From assembly GCA_046590705.1 (NCBI GenBank), contig JBKJUK010000033.1, forward strand, positions 1 to 11,813: DNA of 11,813 nucleotides, read 5' to 3'. Positions 6,526-11,813 of the stretch are shown here, one piece after another. Origin of the DNA: JBKJUK01 sp046590705 (GTDB lineage Bacteria; Acidobacteriota; Thermoanaerobaculia; Gp7-AA8). The position numbers and the translations under genes are program-made. Position 1 is the stretch's first letter. Each line of letters begins with the position of its first letter. The notes beneath the pieces are model-generated. The model was not told where the DNA came from. It searched no databases and worked only from the letters and a program-made list of their open reading frames with translations.

Positions 6526-8391
6526 ATGGCTGCAAACGATGACCCGAAACGACAGAAGCCCATCTCAGGGAAGAGCGAGGGAGGAGACGATCTCGATAAC
6601 TTCCGGATGGAAGATCTTCTGCAGATGTATGACAAGAAAATGTCCGAATTCGCAGAAGGGGACATCGTTCGGGGCAAGGTACTCCAGGTAAATCCAAACG
6701 AAGTCGTGGTCGACATCGGCTACAAGTCTGAAGGGCTGATTCCTATTCACCAGGTTACTGCGCACGGCAGCGAAGTTCGTCTGGTCGCCGGCGACGAGAT
6801 CGAGGTCTACATCGAACGCCTCGAAGATCCCTCCGGCTACGTCATTCTCTCGCGTGAGCGCGCTGAGCGCGTCATCGTCTGGGATCGTATCGAAGAGGCC
6901 TTCAAGAATGGAACTCCCGTTCTCGGACGGATCATCGACCGGGTGAAGGGCGGTCTGGCTGTCGATGTTGGAGTCAAGGCCTTCCTTCCAGGTTCGCAGG
7001 TAGACGTCAAACCTGTGAAGAACCTGGATGCATTGAAAGGTAAGGAACTCGAGTTCAAAGTCATCTCGTTCGATAAAAAACGAAACAACATCGTGCTCTC
7101 GCGGCGGGCCATCGCCGAGGTTGAGCAGAACGAACGGAAGAAACTCACCTTCACGCAACTCGAGGAAGGGAAGCAGACCCACGGCACGGTGAAGAACATC
7201 ACGGATTATGGGGTTTTTGTCGACCTCGGTGGCGTTGACGGACTGCTGCACATTACCGACATCTCATGGGGTCGCGTTTCTCACCCTTCTGAATTCTTCA
7301 ACGTAGGTGATGAAATCGAAGTCGTCGTTTTGAAGTTCGACGCTGCCAACGAGCGTGTATCGCTCGGCTACAAGCAGAAGTCGCCTGATCCATGGAGCGA
7401 CGTCATCGAGCGCTATCCGATCGGTAGCCGCGTGACAGGAAAGGTCGTCTCCATCACCGACTACGGCGCATTCGTCGAACTGGAGGAAGGCGTCGAGGGA
7501 CTGATTCATATCTCGGAGATGTCCTGGACTCGCAAAGTCCATCCTTCAAAGGTAGTGACCGCGGCTGAAACCGTCACTGCCATCGTCACCGACGTGAACG
7601 TGAACAACCGGCGGATTTCACTCTCGCTCAAATCGCTCGAACAAAATCCGTGGGATACGATCGGCGAACGTTATCCGATCGGGTCCACAGTCAGCGGCAA
7701 GGTCCGTAACCTGACTGACTTCGGCGCCTTCATCGAAGTCGAGCAGGGAATCGACGGACTCATTCACATCTCCGATATGTCCTGGAGCCGCCGTCTCAAG
7801 CATCCGAGCGAAGTTCTGAAGAAAGGCGACAGTGTGACCGCGCGCGTGATCAATGTTGATGGTGAGAATCAGCGGCTCTCGCTCTCCATCAAAGAGTTCA
7901 TGCCGAACGAATGGGATTCATTCGCCAAGGATCAGCAGGTCGGAAACGAAGTCATTGGCTCCGTTTCCAAGATCACGGACTTCGGCGTCTTCGTGCGCCT
8001 GAGTGAAGGCGTCGAAGGTCTGGTACATGTCTCAGAGTCCGGACGCGATGCCAAAGGAAAGCTGGACAAGCTTTTCGAACCGGGCGAGGTCGTGCGCGCC
8101 CGCGTAATCAAGGTCGATTGGACCGACAAGAAGATCGGTCTTTCTCTTCGCGATGTCGAGCCGCTGACGGACGACGAACGCGCAAAGTATCAGGAGAGCC
8201 TGATCGCGGAAGCGGACGAATCCGCTAGCGACACCGGCGTGGCGGCAGTCGATGGTTCAGGCGACGTACCCTCTGAAACTCCTGAGACTTCGGAAGCCGC
8301 CGCGGCAGACGAATCTCCTGCCCCGGACGGCGGCGAGAAAGCCGCCGTTGTTGATAAGAAAGCCGACGGTACAGTGGAACCGACTGAGTAA
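6526..8391 (+). CDS. rpsA: 30S ribosomal protein S1
   Basis: S1 binds mRNA on the 30S platform and helps unfold and dock it for initiation. The 621-residue protein holds six S1 (OB-fold) repeats at about 43-112, 127-194, 214-282, 299-368, 386-455 and 471-541. Repeats 1 and 2 are the divergent ribosome-docking type. Repeats 3-5 carry the RNA-binding signature TDYGVFV/TDYGAFV/TDFGAFI followed by GLLHITDISW or GLIHIS. Repeats 4 and 5 are very alike (both with ERYPIGS and GKV openings). Residues about 555-621 are an Ala/Glu/Asp/Pro-rich acidic tail without recognised domain. A six-repeat S1 is typical of Gram-negative bacteria (E. coli 557 residues); the excess length is the tail and an N-terminal stretch of some 40 residues. 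It has its own promoter and leader, and sppA starts three bases after its stop. Confidence 0.97.
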   Translation: MAANDDPKRQKPISGKSEGGDDLDNFRMEDLLQMYDKKMSEFAEGDIVRGKVLQVNPNEVVVDIGYKSEGLIPIHQVTAHGSEVRLVAGDEIEVYIERLEDPSGYVILSRERAERVIVWDRIEEAFKNGTPVLGRIIDRVKGGLAVDVGVKAFLPGSQVDVKPVKNLDALKGKELEFKVISFDKKRNNIVLSRRAIAEVEQNERKKLTFTQLEEGKQTHGTVKNITDYGVFVDLGGVDGLLHITDISWGRVSHPSEFFNVGDEIEVVVLKFDAANERVSLGYKQKSPDPWSDVIERYPIGSRVTGKVVSITDYGAFVELEEGVEGLIHISEMSWTRKVHPSKVVTAAETVTAIVTDVNVNNRRISLSLKSLEQNPWDTIGERYPIGSTVSGKVRNLTDFGAFIEVEQGIDGLIHISDMSWSRRLKHPSEVLKKGDSVTARVINVDGENQRLSLSIKEFMPNEWDSFAKDQQVGNEVIGSVSKITDFGVFVRLSEGVEGLVHVSESGRDAKGKLDKLFEPGEVVRARVIKVDWTDKKIGLSLRDVEPLTDDERAKYQESLIAEADESASDTGVAAVDGSGDVPSETPETSEAAAADESPAPDGGEKAAVVDKKADGTVEPTE

Positions 8392-8394
8392 CGG

Positions 8395-9387
8395 ATGACG
8401 GAGATTCCACCGCAGGAGCAGGTCAGCTTTACTCCCGGACCCCAGCCTCAGCCCGCGCCCACGATCATTGTGGCGCCTCCTCCCGCTCCGAAAAGGAACC
8501 GGCTATTCTGGGGAATGCTGAGCGGCTGCTTTGCAGTGTTCGTGCTGTTCACGATCCTGTCAGTAGCGGTGGCGATGTTTGCTGACAACTCGACCAACTT
8601 CAGCTTCCCTGGTGGCGCGCGCATCGCAGTCCTGCCAATCGAGGGCGAAATCGTTGAGTCGCGCCACACCATCGACCTGCTTCATCGCTACCGCGACGAT
8701 GAGTCCGTCAAGGGAATCGTCATCAGGATCAACAGCCCTGGCGGTGCCATCGCTCCGTCGCAGGAAATCTACGAAGAGATCCGCCTGATTCGCAGGGAAT
8801 CGAAGAAACCCATCGTCGCTTCGCTCGATAGCGTTGCCGCTTCCGGTGGTTACTACATCGCTGTAGCCTGTGACTCGATCGTCGCGAATCGCGGCTCGAT
8901 TACCGGCTCGATCGGAGTGATCGCGCAGTGGATGACAGTGAAAGATCTTCTGGCCTGGGCTAAAATTCAGCCGACCACCGTAACCAGTGGAAAGCTGAAA
9001 GACGCCGGTTCACCATTCAAGGAGTTCACTCCGGAAGACCGGGCCTATTACCAGGCCATCATCGCGCAACTGCACAGTCAGTTCATCCGTGCGGTCGCTG
9101 CGGGAAGGGAAGGCAAGCTCACGCAGGCCGAGATCATTCCGCTCGCCGATGGTCGCATCTTCACCGGAGAAGATGCGATGCAGAAGAAACTGGTGGATCA
9201 GCTTGGAACCCTGCAGGACGCAATTCGCGCAACGGCGACACTGGCCGGCATCAAGGGCAAACCCGACGTTCTCTATCCGCGACCGAGACGCGAAGGTCTG
9301 GCCGATCTGCTCTCTGAGATGCGGTCCGCGGTACGCGTCATCGCACCCTCGGTCGAGCAACCGTCGCCTTTCTTCTACCGTTGGTAA
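8395..9387 (+). CDS. sppA: Signal peptide peptidase SppA (short, single-domain type)
   Basis: This is a membrane-anchored serine protease of the S49 family that degrades signal peptides left after export. The 330-residue form is the short single-domain type, as in Bacillus subtilis, not the tandem E. coli type (about 620). A Pro/Gln-rich N-terminal segment (residues 1-33) precedes one transmembrane helix (about 37-62), placing the protease domain outside the cytoplasm. Substrate-pocket motif INSPGGAI (112-119) is followed by the nucleophile Ser150 in VAASGGYY and the general-base Lys202 in SGKLKDAGSPF. The 52-residue Ser-Lys spacing matches B. subtilis S147/K199. It starts three bases after rpsA with only a weak ribosome site, so it is probably translated from the rpsA message. 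Confidence 0.94.
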   Translation: MTEIPPQEQVSFTPGPQPQPAPTIIVAPPPAPKRNRLFWGMLSGCFAVFVLFTILSVAVAMFADNSTNFSFPGGARIAVLPIEGEIVESRHTIDLLHRYRDDESVKGIVIRINSPGGAIAPSQEIYEEIRLIRRESKKPIVASLDSVAASGGYYIAVACDSIVANRGSITGSIGVIAQWMTVKDLLAWAKIQPTTVTSGKLKDAGSPFKEFTPEDRAYYQAIIAQLHSQFIRAVAAGREGKLTQAEIIPLADGRIFTGEDAMQKKLVDQLGTLQDAIRATATLAGIKGKPDVLYPRPRREGLADLLSEMRSAVRVIAPSVEQPSPFFYRW

Positions 9388-9396
9388 TCGTGCAGC

Positions 9397-9402
9397 AGGA
9401 GG
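9397..9402 (+). promoter_or_regulatory. Shine-Dalgarno site deciding a TTG start of the HU/IHF gene
   Basis: AGGAGG lies five bases before an in-frame TTG at 9408. The internal ATG at 9459, where HU proteins normally begin, has no comparable site. This favours the TTG start. Confidence 0.6.
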
Positions 9403-9407
9403 GAGCT

Positions 9408-9776
9408 TTGGAATTCAGATCCGAGGAAGAACTCACAGGCGATACGAAAGCTGGCGTAATGACCAAGGCCGAGCTCGTCGACGAGGTAGCTCGCACGGTT
9501 CAGGTAACGAAGAAGCAGGCCGAGACCATCGTCAACATCGTATTTGACTCCATCGTGGACTCGCTCCGCTCAGGAGAGAAAATCGAACTTCGCGGCTTTG
9601 GGAGCTTCCGCCTGCGCAGCCGTAAATCAAGAACAGGACGAAATCCGAAAACCGGCGAGAAAGTCGATGTTCCTTCGAAGAAGATCCCCTACTTCAAACC
9701 AGGAAAAGAACTGAAGGAAATGATCAACAAGCAGTCTGGCGATTCGGTTACTGCGCCGGACGCCATCGCTGAGTGA
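9408..9776 (+). CDS. HU/IHF-family nucleoid DNA-binding protein (IHF-beta-like)
   Basis: A small dimeric protein that bends and packages DNA. From MTKAELVDEVA onward it has the whole HU/IHF fold: two N-terminal helices, then IELRGFGSFRLRSR, the beta-arm region RTGRNPKTGEKVDVPSKK with the intercalating-proline neighbourhood, and the terminal IPYFKPGKELKEMI. The RTGRNPKTG arm and the position after rpsA recall IHF-beta (E. coli cmk-rpsA-ihfB), but IHF needs an alpha partner that is not here, so plain HU is equally possible. With the TTG start at 9408 it has 122 residues, including a 17-residue acidic N-terminal extension (EFRSEEELTGDTKAGV). From ATG 9459 it would be 105 residues, closer to the usual 90-100. 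It begins 20 bases after sppA, and HIT follows after four bases. Confidence 0.9.
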   Translation: MEFRSEEELTGDTKAGVMTKAELVDEVARTVQVTKKQAETIVNIVFDSIVDSLRSGEKIELRGFGSFRLRSRKSRTGRNPKTGEKVDVPSKKIPYFKPGKELKEMINKQSGDSVTAPDAIAE

Positions 9777-9780
9777 CTAG

Positions 9781-10296
9781 TTGCCCGTTACCCTTTTTAC
9801 TCCCTGGAGAAGCGCATACTTGAGCGATCCTGAGCCTGAGCCAAAAGAATGCTTTTTCTGCGCGGCGAATCACAACGAAAGGCGATCCAGTCTGGTCCTA
9901 TTCAGCAACGATCAACTAATCATCATTCTGAATCGGTACCCCTACACCAACGGCCATCTGATGGTAGCTCCGCGTGATCACACAGCCGACCTGTGCGGTA
10001 GCAGCGACCCGTTACTTTTCAGCCTCATGAAAGCGACTGCGGTTTCGCAGCGGATATTGTCGGACGTTTATCAGCCCGACGGATTCAACATCGGAATGAA
10101 TCTAGGCTCGGCGGCGGGGGCTGGCGTGGCCGACCATTATCATCTTCATGTCGTTCCCCGGTGGGGCGGTGACGCCAACTTCATGAGCACGACCGGCGAT
10201 ACGAGAATGATTCCCGAAGAGCTTGCTGTTACATTCGATCGGCTCCAGCCACTGTTTCAAGATCTCCAGAAGGAACTCAAATCAACTCATGCATAA
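9781..10296 (+). CDS. HIT-family nucleotide hydrolase/transferase
   Basis: Histidine triad proteins hydrolyse or transfer nucleotidyl groups from dinucleoside polyphosphates or AMP conjugates. The triad HYHLHVVPRW is seen with His119, His121 (expected nucleophile) and His123. The N-terminal FTPWRSAYL and CFFCAAN (two Cys, possibly metal-binding with a later His), and the NRYPYTNGHLMVAPRDH strand region, are typical of the 160-170-residue subgroup related to Ap4A phosphorylase and Fhit. Its 171 residues fit that subgroup. The true substrate cannot be told from sequence. The start is TTG 9781: an in-frame TAG precedes it directly, and there is no ATG before the conserved TPWR motif. No clear ribosome site is seen, and it lies four bases after the HU stop, so coupling is likely. 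Its end overlaps the next gene by eight bases. Confidence 0.92.
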   Translation: MPVTLFTPWRSAYLSDPEPEPKECFFCAANHNERRSSLVLFSNDQLIIILNRYPYTNGHLMVAPRDHTADLCGSSDPLLFSLMKATAVSQRILSDVYQPDGFNIGMNLGSAAGAGVADHYHLHVVPRWGGDANFMSTTGDTRMIPEELAVTFDRLQPLFQDLQKELKSTHA

Positions 10297-10657
10297 GCTC
10301 TCTTTTTCGGCCATGTTGCTGGCACTGGCGTTACCCGGCGCTGGTCATTGGTACCTCGGTAAGCGCAAACGTGCGGCGGTGTTCTTCGTGGTTGTCCTGT
10401 CCATGTTCACGATCGGACTCGCGCTGGAAGGTCGTCTCTATCGCTTCGAGCAGGGGAAGCCACTCACCTATCTGGCCGCTCCCGCCTCGATGGCCAATGG
10501 ACTCCCTTATCTCCTGGCCCGGCTCACCGGCCGAGGAGATGGCGAGGTGCAGTCGAACATGTTCGAATACGGGACGGCGTTCGCTCTCACCTCGGGCCTG
10601 ATGAATCTTCTTCTGGTGCTCGACGTATTCGACTTCTCGGCTCGGAGAAAACAGTGA
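10289..10657 (+). CDS. Small membrane protein of unknown function (DUF6677-like)
   Basis: The function is not known. The 122-residue protein opens with a hydrophobic helix containing PGAGHWYLGKRKRA (residues 16-29), a Pro-Gly/Gly-His turn then a Lys/Arg cluster. This resembles the start of TM2-like and DUF6677 membrane proteins. A second helix (about 29-47), a short loop with GRLYRFEQGKPLTYLA, a helix-like LPYLLARL, then EYGTAFALTSGLMNLLLVLDVFD (third strong helix, 93-115) complete it. The DUF6677 name is from memory of acidobacterial proteins with this layout and needs a profile search. I chose ATG 10289 (8-base overlap with the HIT stop, AAGGAA upstream). Its stop overlaps the next gene in GTGA. 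Confidence 0.8.
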   Translation: MHKLSFSAMLLALALPGAGHWYLGKRKRAAVFFVVVLSMFTIGLALEGRLYRFEQGKPLTYLAAPASMANGLPYLLARLTGRGDGEVQSNMFEYGTAFALTSGLMNLLLVLDVFDFSARRKQ

Positions 10658-10839
10658 GCTTCTGGAAGAGTCATCTGGTGCTGATGTTCATTTACGCTCT
10701 GGCGACGGGAGTCTTCTTCACTGTCCTCTGGAGAGAAGGCCGGAAGGAGCGAATCCGATTCTTCCTGATCGTGTTCTGCTCACTCTTCCTCGGCGGCATC
10801 GCCATGTCCTGGCTGATGTACCCGTTCCCTCTCAGGTGA
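10654..10839 (+). CDS. Small two-helix membrane protein, unknown function
   Basis: A 61-residue protein with two predicted membrane helices (about 8-25 and 36-56) joined by a short, strongly charged cytoplasmic-type loop WREGRKERIR. I do not recognise a named family. It is supported as a real gene by its tight fit: GTG start in a GTGA overlap with the preceding stop, a GGAG ribosome site (10644-10647) six bases before it, and a second GTGA overlap with the VanZ-like gene. Charge distribution suggests both ends outside and the basic loop inside. A role linked to the neighbouring envelope genes is a guess. Confidence 0.75.
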   Translation: MSFWKSHLVLMFIYALATGVFFTVLWREGRKERIRFFLIVFCSLFLGGIAMSWLMYPFPLR

Positions 10840-11255
10840 GATCGTTTCTGACGGCCATCTGGCGAGGGCCGGTCACGGAGCTCAGGATTGAACCCTGGAT
10901 TCGCGCGCTGATCGCTGCTGGCTACATGTCGGCAATCATCGCCGTGTCCAGCATTCCAGGAAAGAAAGTTCCCGAGCTCATGAACGATAAACTCGGACAT
11001 TTCCTGGCCTACTTCTTTCTTGCTTTGCTGGTCGCTGCAGCTCTGGCCGGTTTCCGCACGCCGACTTCACATTGGGTACGAATGGTCTCCGCACTTCTGT
11101 TCACATGTGCTTTCGGAATTTCCGACGAATGGCATCAGAGTTTTGTACCTGGACGCTTCGCCGGCCTGGATGATTTCGTCGCCGACGCGTTGGGTGCGTC
11201 CACATCAATCGCTGGTCTCGCTATGCTCATGATGAGAAAAGAGGATGCCGCTTGA
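10836..11255 (+). CDS. VanZ-like family membrane protein
   Basis: The 139-residue protein has the VanZ-like signature: VSSIPGKKVP, DKLGHFLAYF (residues 51-60) and SDEWHQSFVPGR (96-107), then DDFVADALG (112-120). About four membrane helices are visible (around 23-40, 55-72, 83-97, 118-133). The family is named for VanZ, which gives low-level teicoplanin resistance, but most members are of unknown function, and nothing else of a van cluster is present, so resistance should not be assumed. In the last motif the often conserved Asn is Asp. The GTG start lies in a GTGA overlap without a ribosome site of its own, and the stop overlaps lpxB in TTGA. Confidence 0.9.
   Translation: MRSFLTAIWRGPVTELRIEPWIRALIAAGYMSAIIAVSSIPGKKVPELMNDKLGHFLAYFFLALLVAAALAGFRTPTSHWVRMVSALLFTCAFGISDEWHQSFVPGRFAGLDDFVADALGASTSIAGLAMLMMRKEDAA
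11240..11245 (+). promoter_or_regulatory. Shine-Dalgarno site supporting a TTG start of lpxB
   Basis: AGAGGA lies six bases before TTG 11252. The conserved LpxB N terminus (KLCIVAGEASGD) begins right at this codon, so the site and the family alignment agree. Confidence 0.6.
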
Positions 11256-11813
11256 AGCTTTGCATCGTAGCGGGAGAGGCCTCTGGCGACATGCACGCCG
11301 CAGATGTGGTGGCCGCGCTCCGCGAGACGGAACCTGCGCTCGAGTTCTTCGGTATCGGCGGGGATTCGCTCGAGTCCGCGGGGGTCAGGATCCTGCATCA
11401 CGCCCGGGACCTCGCGATCGTCGGGCTGTTCAATGTCGTACGTCATCTCCCGATGTTCAGGCGGGTCTTCAGCGACATCAGTAACGAGATCCGCAAAGAG
11501 CTTCCCGATGCCGTACTGCTCGTGGACTTTCCGGACTTCAATCTCAGACTGGCCCGCTTCTGCCGTTCGATTGGGATTCCGGTCATCTACTACGTCTCAC
11601 CGCAGGTCTGGGCCTGGAGGAAGGGCAGGATCAGTGAGATCAGGAAGAACGTCGATCTGATGCTGGTGATCCTGCCGTTCGAAGAAGAGTTCTACCGAAA
11701 GGCCGGTGTGATGGCTTCCTATGTGGGGCATCCGGTCGTAGAGCAACTGCAGCCGTTTGTCAGGCAACGCCAGCCGCTCCACGATCGAACGGTCCGGCTT
11801 GCCCTGATGCCAG
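11252..11813 (+). CDS. lpxB: Lipid-A-disaccharide synthase (3' truncated by window edge)
   Basis: LpxB is a GT19 glycosyltransferase at the inner membrane that condenses UDP-2,3-diacylglucosamine with lipid X to form the lipid A disaccharide. The first 187 residues are present (full length about 380). The frame stays open to the last base. Recognisable motifs are VAGEASGDMHAADVV at the start, VDFPDFN (residues 91-97, containing the catalytic Asp region, E. coli D98), YYVSPQVWAWRKGRI and the following VILPFEEEFY. The sequence stops just before the expected PGSR motif. It begins with TTG in a TTGA overlap with the VanZ-like stop. Its presence implies an outer membrane with lipid A. No stop, frameshift or missing motif is seen in the visible part. 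Confidence 0.96.
   Translation, partial: MKLCIVAGEASGDMHAADVVAALRETEPALEFFGIGGDSLESAGVRILHHARDLAIVGLFNVVRHLPMFRRVFSDISNEIRKELPDAVLLVDFPDFNLRLARFCRSIGIPVIYYVSPQVWAWRKGRISEIRKNVDLMLVILPFEEEFYRKAGVMASYVGHPVVEQLQPFVRQRQPLHDRTVRLALMP

Noticed and set aside
6565..7251. Open frame on the - strand (228 codons) opposite rpsA
   Set aside because: Shadow of the S1 repeats; no motif and no promoter or ribosome site of its own.
10836..11255. Glycopeptide resistance determinant (vanZ)
   Set aside because: Only the general VanZ-like domain is present; no vanA/H/X/R/S genes nearby, and the family is mostly unrelated to resistance.

Overview
The window is a stretch of bacterial core chromosome, all genes on the + strand and mostly packed head to tail. 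The organism is Gram-negative with a lipid A outer membrane, because an lpxB gene runs off the right end. Gene order, the small membrane gene resembling the DUF6677 family, and short palindromic repeats between genes all remind me of Acidobacteriota. That placement is inference from memory, not a database result. The DNA is moderately GC-rich and codon use looks even across the genes. I see no phage, transposase, CRISPR array, tRNA or rRNA.

Layout. (1) 1-1575: the C-terminal three quarters of recG, whose start lies upstream of the window. (2) 1576-1990: a roughly 415-base gap with a perfect 31-base inverted repeat pair (a REP-like doublet) and a likely promoter for the next operon. (3) 1991-6176: trpS-scpA-scpB-rluB-cmk, five genes that overlap or nearly touch, so very probably one operon. 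It combines tRNA charging, chromosome condensation (the ScpAB kleisin complex), 23S rRNA pseudouridylation and CMP phosphorylation. (4) 6177-6525: a 349-base gap with a second, GC-rich inverted repeat, a good sigma70-type promoter and a structured leader of about 150 bases. (5) 6526-9776: rpsA (ribosomal protein S1), sppA (signal peptide peptidase) and an HU/IHF-type DNA-binding protein. The order cmk-rpsA-(sppA)-ihfB-like recalls the cmk-rpsA-ihfB order of proteobacteria, with sppA inserted. (6) 9781-11813: a HIT-family nucleotide hydrolase/transferase, two small membrane proteins of unknown function, a VanZ-like membrane protein and the 5' part of lpxB. Successive genes overlap by 4-8 bases and most use GTG or TTG starts.

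Overall this is a housekeeping region for translation, DNA organisation and envelope biogenesis. I found no convincing new multi-gene system. The points most worth a second look are the two inverted-repeat elements, the rpsA leader, the basic tail on RluB, the extended TTG-start HU protein, and the two unknown membrane genes coupled to vanZ-like and lpxB.
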